Made by a program: the position numbers and the translations under genes | From: an uncultured Lachnospiraceae bacterium | GTDB taxonomy: Bacteria; Bacillota; Clostridia; Lachnospirales; Lachnospiraceae | Assembly: GCA_949840915.1 (NCBI GenBank) | Contig: CATKXY010000005.1 | Span: 1 to 64,000 of the forward strand | Reading direction: 5' to 3' | Length of the DNA: 64,000 nt | The notes under the pieces: model-generated | What the model was told of the DNA's origin: nothing | Database searches by the model: none | The model's input: only the letters and a program-made list of their open reading frames with translations | Shown here: positions 6,459 to 14,702 of the stretch, piece by piece | Layout of the letters: every line of letters starts with the position of its first letter | How positions within the stretch are numbered: position 1 is the first letter of the stretch

Positions 6459-9136
6459 GAGAATTCCTCCTTTTTATCCTGTTTTTGACGGCATCGCTGT
6501 ACGCGCAGCCGGGTCTTTTCCCGCTGTAAGGCGGCTCTGCATTTTTCGCATCGCCGGGATTTTGAGCAGGCGGGAAGCTCGACCCATTCACCGCAGTCGG
6601 TGCATTGCAGCAGTTTGTTGTTTTTGACAGAGATATTTTTTTCCAGGTTGTGCAGAATCTGTTCACCATAGCACAGCCATAGCAATTGTTTGTATCGCTT
6701 GCGCTGACCATAAAGATAAGCCGTCAGCATGTCGGCTGTGGTCTCGTCGGAATAACCGCATTGCCGGAAGGTATCTCTGATTTTGCAGGCGGTATAGCGC
6801 AGATTGTCCGTATCAGAGTTTTTCCGGTTCATAATGTAGCGGTACTGTCTGTTCAGTTTATCGTAGAGAGCAGCCACTTCTCCGGCGCAGACAGTTGTCT
6901 CCCGGGCCATCATTTTCCGATATTCCGGTTTGTCAAGTTGTATACCGCGGGTGTTAATTGGCCTGTCCGGTATGCGGTCATAGATCCGGTTGACGAAACT
7001 GGCGTTGCGCTCCCGGATCTGGGCGGGAGCTTTATCCTTGGCATATGCAAAGAAGGCGGGGAGCTTTTGCTTTGTGTATTTGGAGATTGCGCACTGAATC
7101 TCCTGTGGGAATTCCGGTTTATACAGAGTCTTGGCATAGTCGATGACAAAATTATTCTGGCAGCACAATCTCTTGATGCAGTCTACCGCGTCCTGTTTTT
7201 CCTGTTCTGTGCCGTCTATGAAGACGTCGTCATTCCATATTTTGGCGATATGATTGCTGTAGGTGCCGATATTGCCGCCGGTGAAAGCGGCGTGCAGCCC
7301 GTTACAGATACTTTGGGGGCTGATGTCGGGGGGTTCGGCCTTGCGCATATTATAGTATAAAGGTACGGTTCCGCTCATATTGCGCCGGGCAATCTGGACG
7401 AAATCCGGGTCTGCCACCACCAGCGCCTTGTCGCCGTCCACATCATACATCAAAAGCTTGCTGATCAGATCATGACATCCGGCATATATTCCGTCGGTGA
7501 CAAACCATTCCGCAAGCTTCTGAGCCCGCTCTCCGTATGTGCAGGAGGCAGTATTGCGGCGTATGGCATGTTCTCTGTACAGATGCGGACTTCTCAGACA
7601 GTCCAGCGTGTCATATTGCCGGAACAGACGGCAGTATACTTCTTTGTCTGCCAGCAGGCCCTCGGGCTCTTTGATCCCGCCAAACCAGTATTCACAGGCG
7701 GCATAGTAATCGGGCAGCAGAAAGGTATATTTTCCGAGGATATCAAGTTTGCCGCTGCGGTATTTTTTAACCAGGCTGTCTTTGATTTCGCGGATGATAT
7801 CCTTGGTATAGGTATCGTTCAACAGAGCCGGATAGAGTTTTACCGCCTTTTGGAAGGGGGTCATATCCGTGTTGTAGGGAGTGATGCCTAAGAGCTCCAT
7901 CATGGTTTCTTTTGAGGTGCAGATATTGTTGATCCGTTTTGCCGAGCTGCGGGTCAAAAGATCGACCTCCTGATCCGTGACGTCCGTGAGGGTCTGAAGC
8001 ATCTGATAATTGAGCTTTGCGTTTTTCATGCGGTCTTCTTCAATATTGCATCTTCCGGCGCTGCATCCGTATTTTTTGAAAGCGGTTTTGTACTCGTCCC
8101 AGGAAGTGTAGTAGCGGTACATTTTAAACTGGCTTTTGGTAAAAATAATTTGTATGTCCTCTTCGATTATATTGTGCTCGCGGCCGTATATATCGGTGAC
8201 GACCGGGGAGCAGCGATTGGTCCCGATAAACTTTCTGAAATCAAACACGCCCAGAAGGCCCTTGATCCACGGGGCGCGGAACATGAAGTTTTTGCGGGAG
8301 ACACAGGGGAGTATCATGCCGGCGCCGTCCGTGTGGGTGATGGGAATAGCGCCTGTTTTTCTTGTTATGGAATAGTCTGCCTCATCTACAAAATCGAAGG
8401 TTCCGTATACATCGGTCTCAAAATCATCTATGACAATCGACCTGTCTATGTCGAATTCATCCCATTGGTCTGTAGCCGAATTGGATAAGGCCATATAGGC
8501 CAGATGTTTATTTACATTGTTTCCGCCCAGCGCATTGATTTTATCCACGGTAAGACCGCACATCACGGTCATTTCGATCCGGCGCCATATACATTCTTTT
8601 ATAAACACAGCCTTTTTCTGCCGAATCTGGCCGGCGGATGAGGTAAAATACTGATACTTTTCGCCGCGCCACATAAATCCATGGAAGGACAGATCACGGA
8701 ATACGTCAAAGTAATAGATCTGTACGATCACCATGGCATCCGTGAGCTCATCCGGTTCGATGCCGATGGTCCGGCTCAGTGAGGAGTCAAATACGGAGAC
8801 TACGCGGGTATCGTTCAGGCTGTCCTCCCGGAGTGTCCGGATATGGTCTTTTCCGCCGGAAGCCTCGTTTTGCGCTGCTTTATGTGAGAGGAGCAGGAGA
8901 AGCTTCTCCTTGGATTCCCGGACTTTCCTGCGCTTGTGTTCTCTCAGTCCCAGCCATTTTTGATATTCCGGGCCGGCGCCGGGAGCCGTCAGATCTTTTT
9001 TCAGCGCAGAGAGTTTATCGTCTATGTCGTTCTGTTCTCTATGGTAACGGAGGTTTTTGTCATGCAGATATTTCTCATGATTGCTGTAAAAGCTTCCGGT
9101 GTCCACGGAATACAGATGATATTGTCTGTCGAGCAT
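6455..9136 (-). CDS. Single-chain cellular-type RNA polymerase (YonO/QDE-1-like)
   Basis: I assign this 893-aa protein to the two-barrel RNA polymerase superfamily, with phage YonO and RNAi polymerases. The key signature is YDVDGDKALVVAD at 564-576, the DxDGD metal-binding loop of the second double-psi barrel (D565, D567, D569). DGAGMILP (270-277) and PWIKGLLGVFDF (289-300, K292) fit the first barrel with its conserved lysine. GNIGTYSNHIAKIWND (621-636) matches the helix following the DxDGD barrel. The N-terminus (about 20-90) is a charged coiled coil. The C-terminus (845-866) is a zinc ribbon with C845, C848, C863 and C866. The start at 9136 has GAGGAGG. YonO is a DNA-dependent RNA polymerase, so this protein may transcribe the phage-like operon; template and promoter are unknown. 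Confidence 0.8.
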   Translation of the reverse strand: MLDRQYHLYSVDTGSFYSNHEKYLHDKNLRYHREQNDIDDKLSALKKDLTAPGAGPEYQKWLGLREHKRRKVRESKEKLLLLLSHKAAQNEASGGKDHIRTLREDSLNDTRVVSVFDSSLSRTIGIEPDELTDAMVIVQIYYFDVFRDLSFHGFMWRGEKYQYFTSSAGQIRQKKAVFIKECIWRRIEMTVMCGLTVDKINALGGNNVNKHLAYMALSNSATDQWDEFDIDRSIVIDDFETDVYGTFDFVDEADYSITRKTGAIPITHTDGAGMILPCVSRKNFMFRAPWIKGLLGVFDFRKFIGTNRCSPVVTDIYGREHNIIEEDIQIIFTKSQFKMYRYYTSWDEYKTAFKKYGCSAGRCNIEEDRMKNAKLNYQMLQTLTDVTDQEVDLLTRSSAKRINNICTSKETMMELLGITPYNTDMTPFQKAVKLYPALLNDTYTKDIIREIKDSLVKKYRSGKLDILGKYTFLLPDYYAACEYWFGGIKEPEGLLADKEVYCRLFRQYDTLDCLRSPHLYREHAIRRNTASCTYGERAQKLAEWFVTDGIYAGCHDLISKLLMYDVDGDKALVVADPDFVQIARRNMSGTVPLYYNMRKAEPPDISPQSICNGLHAAFTGGNIGTYSNHIAKIWNDDVFIDGTEQEKQDAVDCIKRLCCQNNFVIDYAKTLYKPEFPQEIQCAISKYTKQKLPAFFAYAKDKAPAQIRERNASFVNRIYDRIPDRPINTRGIQLDKPEYRKMMARETTVCAGEVAALYDKLNRQYRYIMNRKNSDTDNLRYTACKIRDTFRQCGYSDETTADMLTAYLYGQRKRYKQLLWLCYGEQILHNLEKNISVKNNKLLQCTDCGEWVELPACSKSRRCEKCRAALQREKTRLRVQRCRQKQDKKEEFS

Positions 9137-9148
9137 ATGTCGTCCTCC

Positions 9149-9358
9149 TCAATGTATTCTGAATGAAATGTTTTTGGCGCACTGCTCGTCAAAACGCTGG
9201 TCAGACGCAATGCGGCGTGCCAAGGGAGAGCCTTTTGGATCGTCTTTTCCTCTGTTGTCCGTATTAAAGTCGGACGGGAAAACATATCCGCCGAAGCTTG
9301 TATGCCTGATACTGCGCATATTCTTATCGTATTGAGTGTCGTGAAGCGAATTTGTCAT
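9149..9358 (-). CDS. Small first gene of the phage-like operon (69 aa)
   Basis: A hydrophilic 69-aa product containing RSIRHTSFGGYVFPSDFNTD. It starts at ATG 9358 with AAGGAGC about 10 bases upstream and ends 12 bases before the polymerase start. No domain recognised. It has the right position, spacing and ribosome site to be translated, but it is short and could be spurious. Confidence 0.5.
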   Translation of the reverse strand: MTNSLHDTQYDKNMRSIRHTSFGGYVFPSDFNTDNRGKDDPKGSPLARRIASDQRFDEQCAKNISFRIH

Positions 9359-9699
9359 TATTCGTCTGCTCCTTCCTGTGATTGCTTGTTTGAAAACTTT
9401 GATTGTTTTTGGGTCTGATACTTATTTCTACATTTGGGTTGTGTTTTTTCTTCGTTTTTGTTTACCTGATTTGACGCGCTGCCCGTCAGGATGGTTCAAG
9501 TACACAAAATTGGACATAGGATGTTCTATAGTAAAAAAGCCGAAAGGGAACAGAAAATTCCTGTTGACACGAACATTTGTTCGATATATACTATGTACAG
9601 GCAGGTAGATACGGGACACGGATTTCAGAACGGATGCGTACAGGACGTGAACAGAAAACGGGTGGAAAAGGAACAAAAGAGAATAGGAAGGTATATAAA
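9359..9699. promoter_or_regulatory. Divergent control region between polymerase operon and sigma factor
   Basis: This 341-base gap holds no supported gene. The right half carries the SOS-type promoter for the sigma gene (listed separately). The left half, read on the minus strand toward the 69-aa gene, is A/T-rich, and I find no good TTGACA/TATAAT pair in it. The polymerase operon may therefore need an alternative sigma factor, possibly the one encoded next door. That is inference. Confidence 0.5.
9564..9592 (+). promoter_or_regulatory. Consensus promoter with LexA (SOS) box in the spacer
   Basis: TTGACA at 9564-9569 and TATACT at 9587-9592 are exactly 17 bases apart. Inside the spacer, at 9570-9583, is CGAACATTTGTTCG, a perfect inverted repeat with the GAAC-N4-GTTC core of the Gram-positive LexA operator. 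LexA bound there would block RNA polymerase; DNA damage would release it. Transcription would run into the sigma-factor gene at 9700. Confidence 0.85.
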
Positions 9700-10257
9700 A
9701 TGGAAGAAATTTTGAGAAGATACTATGAAAACAATGCAGCAAAGTTACGCAGGACGGTTGACAGTATCCTGTTAAAATTCGGCGGCCTGTCGAATCAGGA
9801 CAGAGATGATTTTTACTCTCTGGCAAACGAAGTGTTTGCGGATGTATTGAAGAGATATGACGGTTCTTTGGCCTTTGAAAGTTTCCTGTATTCCTGTCTG
9901 TCGAACAGGATAAAGACGGAGATGACGAGGAGAAACCGCGAGAAGCGGCGTGCGGACAGACTCTCTGTTCCCATTGACATGCCTGTGGGGGATGAGGAGG
10001 GATTTACGCTGGGAGATCTTCTTGCGGACAGCTTTGATTTGGAGAGAGAGCTTTTGGAGGATAAGGAGGAGCGGTACAGTCCGAAGGTGGAACGATATCT
10101 GGGAAAGCTCTCTCAGCTGCAAAAGGAAGTATTATGGCTTGATATTGCCGGCTATCTTCCCAATGAGATCAAAGCACAGCTGCGGATAGATGAGAAGCGG
10201 TATGCGGACTGCTGCGCCGCCATTCATTCCTATCGGAACATTTCGGTACTGATGTAA
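9700..10257 (+). CDS. Small sigma-70-family RNA polymerase sigma factor, SOS-controlled
   Basis: A 185-aa protein of ECF-like size. Region 2 lies at about residues 20-80 (LSNQDRDDFYSLANEVFADV, FLYSCLSNRIKTEMTRR), an acidic linker at 85-115, and region 4 at about 125-175 (KLSQLQKEVLWLDIAGY, then a helix-turn-helix NEIKAQLRIDEKRYADC). I chose ATG 9700, after AGGAAGG, not the longer frame from 9577, which would start inside the promoter. No anti-sigma gene is adjacent. The LexA-type promoter upstream predicts induction by DNA damage. A reasonable target is the divergent polymerase/phage operon. Confidence 0.85.
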   Translation: MEEILRRYYENNAAKLRRTVDSILLKFGGLSNQDRDDFYSLANEVFADVLKRYDGSLAFESFLYSCLSNRIKTEMTRRNREKRRADRLSVPIDMPVGDEEGFTLGDLLADSFDLERELLEDKEERYSPKVERYLGKLSQLQKEVLWLDIAGYLPNEIKAQLRIDEKRYADCCAAIHSYRNISVLM

Positions 10258-10275
10258 TCTGGGAGGGACACGAAT

Positions 10276-11718
10276 ATGGCAAAACTGCGTAAACAGACTT
10301 ATACAATGGATATGTACTTAAATAAAATGAAGGATATGGATATCCGCAATGACGCCGACGTTCAAAGACAGTTTGTGTGGAGCAATGAGCAGATCAATGA
10401 GCTCATCGTGACCGTGCTCACGGACGATTATATCCCGCCCATTATTCTTGGGGAGGAGGATAATTCCCAGATGTGGATCGTGGATGGCGGCCAGCGGAGC
10501 GCGGCTCTGAATAAATACAGATACGGGAATTATAAGATTACATCGACAGTAGAGCATCCCGGAATTTCTTATAAGGAGAAGGTCCGGGATGAGCAGGGTA
10601 ATGTGGTTACCGACAGCGAAGGCAATATCGTCTGGAAGGATGCGGTCTTTTCCATTAAAAATAAAACCTATGACAAGCTGCCGGAAGAATTAAAAAAGAA
10701 ATTTAACGAATATCAGATAGAGACGGTGATTCATGAGCACTGCAATGCGCACAGGATTTCGCAGTATATTAAGAGATATAATAATCATGCTTCTATGAAC
10801 ACCAATCAAAAGGCTTTTACCTATATAGACAATTTTGCCCGAACCATCCGGGAAATTTTAGACAGCAGATTCTTTCTTGACTGCAGTAATTATACGGAAA
10901 AGGAGAAGACGAAAGGCGTGGTGGAGAGAGTGATCGTGGAAACGGTCATGTGTACTGATCATCTGGAAAACTGGAAGGGGCAGACAAAGGCGATCTGCAC
11001 TTATCTGAATCAGCACGCCGCGAAGGAAGAGTTTGAGAGACTGGGAGCAAATATTCATCGTTTAGAAAAGGTAATTACAGAGGATATCCGGGAACTTTTT
11101 AACAGTAAGGATTCGTTTATTCTGCTGACCCTGTTTGACAGGTTTACGCAGCTGGGACTGGAAGATGCACGGTTTGCAGCGTTTCTCAGAGAGTTCAAGA
11201 GCAGTCTCAGATATGTGGCGGTGGACGGTGTTTTGTTTGATGAGGCGGACAAAGACAAAGGGACGAAGGACAAGTCAGTCATCATCGCAAAATTAGAAAT
11301 TTTGAAAACATTGATGTATCAGTTTTTACAACCTGCTCAAAGGGAGACGAATGAGGAAAGTACGGAGCAGGAGCCCGGTTCCGCCAGGGATATCGTGGCA
11401 AAGTATATCGATAGCGAAGTGACAGAAGACGACATGGAATTATTTGAACTCATTGCGAACGATGTATCGGAAGTCATCGAGGATATTGACACGGCTGTTC
11501 TGACGGAGCCAAACAGACCTTCCTTTGTGGCCTTAGTGGGATATGGGGTCAGAAATGATATAGATGATCTGTTGTCGGAGTGGCTGGCCGGTTATGTCAG
11601 CAGAAAGCTTGTCTGCATGGCAGACCAGGAAAAAAATTATCTGCATTTGAAGGAGGATCTGGATCGGTTTGTGAGACGCGCGACTGTCCGTTCACAACAT
11701 AAAAAGGCTTGTTCATAA
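10276..11718 (+). CDS. DUF262 (ParB/GmrS-N-like) domain protein
   Basis: The N-terminal 120 residues form a DUF262 domain: QRQFVWSNEQINELIVTVL, then IVDGGQRSAALNKY (residues 68-81), the IVDGQQR-type nucleotide/DNA-binding motif of the ParB-like fold. The rest of the 480-aa protein is helical with no DUF1524 HNH nuclease motif, so this is not a full GmrSD-type enzyme. It lies 18 bases after the sigma gene with a GGGAGGG site and so falls under the SOS promoter. DUF262 proteins often act in defence or nucleotide-dependent DNA metabolism; here it could regulate or protect the neighbouring element. Confidence 0.8.
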   Translation: MAKLRKQTYTMDMYLNKMKDMDIRNDADVQRQFVWSNEQINELIVTVLTDDYIPPIILGEEDNSQMWIVDGGQRSAALNKYRYGNYKITSTVEHPGISYKEKVRDEQGNVVTDSEGNIVWKDAVFSIKNKTYDKLPEELKKKFNEYQIETVIHEHCNAHRISQYIKRYNNHASMNTNQKAFTYIDNFARTIREILDSRFFLDCSNYTEKEKTKGVVERVIVETVMCTDHLENWKGQTKAICTYLNQHAAKEEFERLGANIHRLEKVITEDIRELFNSKDSFILLTLFDRFTQLGLEDARFAAFLREFKSSLRYVAVDGVLFDEADKDKGTKDKSVIIAKLEILKTLMYQFLQPAQRETNEESTEQEPGSARDIVAKYIDSEVTEDDMELFELIANDVSEVIEDIDTAVLTEPNRPSFVALVGYGVRNDIDDLLSEWLAGYVSRKLVCMADQEKNYLHLKEDLDRFVRRATVRSQHKKACS

Positions 11719-11783
11719 CATTTTAGTTATTGATGAAAGCGTCTGCTCCGATAAACAGTGGACGGATGCAGAGGAGGTATGAC

Positions 11784-12518
11784 ATGCGGATCGGCATATG
11801 TGATGATCAGAGAGAGGTTGGGGAACTGCTGGCGGATAAGGTGAGGCAGCTTTATCCGCGGGAGGAAATCGTGTTGTATACGTCGGGGCAGGAGGTATTA
11901 GATGCGCTGCAGTTCCCCGACATTCTGCTCCTTGACATACAGATGCCAGGCATGGACGGAATGGAAACGGCACAGAGACTCCGCAGACGGCATGCCCGCA
12001 GTATCACAATCTTTGTGACCGCGATGGCAGACTATGTATTTCAGGCCTTTGACGTGGGAGCATTTCACTTTCTGGTCAAACCGTTTGAGGATGAGAAGTT
12101 CTCTGAAGTGCTGGAGAAAGCAGCGAAGCAGTTTGCGGATATGGCAGTCACAGCGGAAGGCATATCCGGGGGGAGAGACAAACCTGAGGCGCCGGGTATT
12201 CTGATTACCACAGAGGGCAGACATATTATGGTGGATCCCCGGGAGATCATCTATGCGGAGGTCTATGACCGGAAGGTCATCCTGCATACACTGGATTCGG
12301 ATATAGAATATTACGGCAGAATGAAGGAGTTGGAAAAACAGATCGGGGACGGCTTTTTCCGCTCTCACAGAGCCTATCTGGTCAACTTCTCCTATGTAAA
12401 AAAATATAATGCGACAACGATCTGGCTGGAAAGAGGACAGGCGCATATGGCAAAGCAGCAGTATCGGGATTTTGTAAAATGCTATCTTCGGTATAATCGA
12501 AAAGAGGGGAAACCTTAA
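11784..12518 (+). CDS. LytTR-family response regulator (AgrA/VirR-like)
   Basis: The 244-aa product has an N-terminal receiver domain (CDD acidic pocket at 6-8, phosphorylated D51 in LLLDIQMPGMDG, K near 100 in FLVKPF). A C-terminal LytTR DNA-binding domain covers about 145-240 (GRHIMVDPREIIYAEVYDRK, then FFRSHRAYLVNFSYVK). I use MRIGICDD at 11784, directly after GAGGAGG, not the longer frame from 11730. The partner GHKL kinase begins 2 bases after the stop. LytTR/GHKL pairs usually control peptide-signalled traits such as bacteriocins or virulence, but no target is evident here. Confidence 0.92.
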   Translation: MRIGICDDQREVGELLADKVRQLYPREEIVLYTSGQEVLDALQFPDILLLDIQMPGMDGMETAQRLRRRHARSITIFVTAMADYVFQAFDVGAFHFLVKPFEDEKFSEVLEKAAKQFADMAVTAEGISGGRDKPEAPGILITTEGRHIMVDPREIIYAEVYDRKVILHTLDSDIEYYGRMKELEKQIGDGFFRSHRAYLVNFSYVKKYNATTIWLERGQAHMAKQQYRDFVKCYLRYNRKEGKP

Positions 12519-12520
12519 AT

Positions 12521-13960
12521 ATGGAAAATTACTGGGCATGGACAACTTATATTTATATGCTGACAGATATACTCGGAACGGGATATGCCCTGTATCGCTT
12601 TACAGTTCCCTTTCTGGTTCGGAAAAGAGGGGCGTTTTGCATCGGGGCGGCTTATTCTGCTACAATTTGTGCGCTGCATTTTCTGCCCTGTCCCATCCAT
12701 AATTTTGTGATATACAGCGCAGGGGTGCTGGTTTCTCTGTCAGTCATGTGCCGGGTGGACCCCAGAAATTACTGTCAGAAAATATTTATAGCGGTGACCT
12801 TCTTTTCCCTTCGCTGGATGTCTGCCTATATGACCATGAGTGTAATGGACTGTATCTATGAGGATGTTGTGAGCAGAGCATATCTGATCCGGCACCCGGT
12901 GCTGCAGCTGGCCGCCTATATCGGCACGGAGCTTCTGAATCTGACATTGCGCTTTCTGATTCTGGGAGTCGGCATAAAATGCATTGTCAAGGCCTATGCG
13001 TACAAGCGCGAGTATATGAGCGCAAAGGAGCTGTTCATGCTTCTTGTGCCGTCGGCGACCGGTATGCTTGAATATGAAATCATGCGCTATTATCAGACGG
13101 TGCTAGAAAACAGCACGGGGAACGGCACTGTAAATGCGGGCAGCAGTGCCGCGCTCCATATCTACGATGTCTTAGCCTTTTTCCATTATGGCATATCCAT
13201 TGCCGCTCTTGTAGTCATGACGGTCATATTTCAGAATGTCAAGGCGAGGCAGGAAGAAAAACTGCAGCGGGAGTTATTGGATGCACAGCTTCAGAGTATC
13301 AGACGCCATATCGGGCAGGTGGAGGATTCCTATCAGAATATCCGCGGTATCAGGCATGATATGACAAATCATATGCTAACGCTGGAAAAACTTTATGCAT
13401 GCAGGAAACCGGAGGATGCTCTGGCCTACAGCGCAGATTTAAAAAAAGCTTTGGGAGATCTGACAGGGGAAGAGAAAAGTGGCAGCCCGGTGACGGATGT
13501 GATTTTGCGGGAGTGGCAAAGAGAGGCGGAAAAAAGAAATATTTGTTTCCGTTCGGATTTTCATTATCCAGCAGATTCCGGGATCAATGCCTTTGATGTC
13601 AGCGTGATTCTGAATAATGCCCTCCAAAATGCAGTGGAACATACAACGCTTGATGCGGCGGACGGAGTCCCGTACATTTCAATTGTTTCTTATTGCAGAA
13701 ACAATGCCTTTATGATTGAGATCAGCAACCGTTTTAACGGGGAATTACAGTGGGATGATCAGAGCGGCCTGCCTGTCACATCCAAGGGAAAAGCAGATGA
13801 CGTCAGCTTTGGGGAAGCAGCGCGATACGAGAGGTCCCATGGATACGGAATTGCAAATATTCAGCGAATGGCCAGAAAATACTGCGGAGATATAGACATC
13901 GTCTTAAAGGAAGGAGAATTCTGTCTCTGTGTCCTTATGATGACAGAGAGCGGGAACTGA
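12521..13960 (+). CDS. GHKL-type sensor histidine kinase (AgrC-like)
   Basis: The N-terminal 240 residues hold about six membrane helices, typical of peptide-sensing AgrC kinases. A coiled linker (240-270) leads to the phospho-acceptor H279 in RGIRHDMTNHM. A GHKL ATPase domain follows, with the N-box VILNNALQNAVEH and a C-terminal GYGIANIQRMARKYCGD. Its length, 479 aa, is normal. It overlaps or abuts the LytTR regulator and should phosphorylate it. No AgrB protease or AgrD peptide gene is visible between 11.7 and 14.7 kb, so the signal is unknown. Confidence 0.9.
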   Translation: MENYWAWTTYIYMLTDILGTGYALYRFTVPFLVRKRGAFCIGAAYSATICALHFLPCPIHNFVIYSAGVLVSLSVMCRVDPRNYCQKIFIAVTFFSLRWMSAYMTMSVMDCIYEDVVSRAYLIRHPVLQLAAYIGTELLNLTLRFLILGVGIKCIVKAYAYKREYMSAKELFMLLVPSATGMLEYEIMRYYQTVLENSTGNGTVNAGSSAALHIYDVLAFFHYGISIAALVVMTVIFQNVKARQEEKLQRELLDAQLQSIRRHIGQVEDSYQNIRGIRHDMTNHMLTLEKLYACRKPEDALAYSADLKKALGDLTGEEKSGSPVTDVILREWQREAEKRNICFRSDFHYPADSGINAFDVSVILNNALQNAVEHTTLDAADGVPYISIVSYCRNNAFMIEISNRFNGELQWDDQSGLPVTSKGKADDVSFGEAARYERSHGYGIANIQRMARKYCGDIDIVLKEGEFCLCVLMMTESGN

Positions 13961-14142
13961 AATCCCAATACCGCGATTCTGATCCGGCGGCCGGCAGAAG
14001 CTGCTTTACTGCATAAAAAGGCTCTTTCACAGCGAACCGCTTCAGTTTGTGTCTAAGCGCTCCGAGACAATAGTCAGAGCTTCACAGAGTGCTTTCATCC
14101 GGAGGAGAGAGGGCAGAGTGAAGCGGAAAGGAGAATAGGATT

Positions 14143-14472
14143 ATGATGAGAATTGACGGTGTAGGAGGCAGCATGTTCAAAAGTCCCGGCAGTGCCGGGC
14201 AGTCGGATCCGGTCATCAATGATCTTCGGAAGCAGATAGCCGATAAACAAAAAGAGCTGCAGGAGCTTACCTCCAATCAGGAAATGAAGCCGGAGGAGAA
14301 GATGAAGAAAAGTCAGGAGCTCCAGAAGGAAATTGCCCGGCTGAACCAGGAGCTGAGACAGCATCAGACGACCCGGAGGAAGGAGCAGAGGGAAGATGCG
14401 GCTGCGGAAAATGCAGGCAGCAGGGATGAACGTCAAACTAACGGATACATGCAGGTGGACATTCGTCTGTAA
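14143..14472 (+). CDS. FlxA-like coiled-coil protein
   Basis: A 109-aa, highly charged protein. After a Gly-rich start (MRIDGVGGSMFKSPGS) it is almost one helix, DPVINDLRKQIADKQKELQE... to about residue 85, matching the FlxA family pattern. In E. coli, FlxA belongs to the flagellar sigma-28 regulon; clostridial homologues are often orphan genes. The start has AAAGGAG; a second ATG follows directly. No sigma-28 promoter was found upstream and no flagellar genes lie nearby, apart from a chemotaxis receptor at 18.9 kb. Function unknown. Confidence 0.7.
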   Translation: MMRIDGVGGSMFKSPGSAGQSDPVINDLRKQIADKQKELQELTSNQEMKPEEKMKKSQELQKEIARLNQELRQHQTTRRKEQREDAAAENAGSRDERQTNGYMQVDIRL

Positions 14473-14535
14473 GAAGTTTTTACAACCCTACAGCATGGGG
14501 GATGTGTTTGTTGTGTAATCTGCATGCTCTGCCTT

Positions 14536-14565
14536 CAGCCGCCCGCTTATTACTGGTGGCGGCTG
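14536..14565. other. GC-rich hairpin after the FlxA-like gene
   Basis: CAGCCGCC pairs with GGCGGCTG across a 14-base loop. No T-tract follows on either strand, so it is not a clear intrinsic terminator; it may be a weak terminator or an mRNA 3'-end structure. Confidence 0.35.
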
Positions 14566-14642
14566 GTGTCAGGGCCCGGCAGCAATAACCGTATTTTAAG
14601 ACCGGATCATTGCACTTTTTTGACAAAACTCCGGTTTACCCC

Positions 14643-14685
14643 TTGACAGTTTCTTTTTTTACGCTAAGATAGTTCTAAAAAGAAC
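14643..14685 (+). promoter_or_regulatory. MarR gene promoter with operator-like palindrome
   Basis: TTGACA (14643-14648) and TAAGAT (14665-14670) are 16 bases apart. Directly downstream, at 14672-14685, GTTCT-AAAA-AGAAC forms an inverted repeat across the likely transcription start. A MarR protein commonly binds such a site to repress its own operon. Confidence 0.6.
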
Positions 14686-14702
14686 AAAAAATGGAGGCGC
14701 GT

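Noticed and set aside
9577..9699. Longer start for the sigma factor
   Set aside because: It would begin inside the promoter spacer; ATG 9700 has a ribosome site and an intact sigma domain.
10276..11718. DUF262 protein as a GmrSD-type restriction enzyme
   Set aside because: No HNH (DUF1524) motif is visible in the C-terminal half.
11719..14142. AgrD-like peptide or AgrB gene near the LytTR/GHKL pair
   Set aside because: No short ORF with an amphipathic helix plus Cys-containing core and no AgrB-like membrane protein was found in the gaps.
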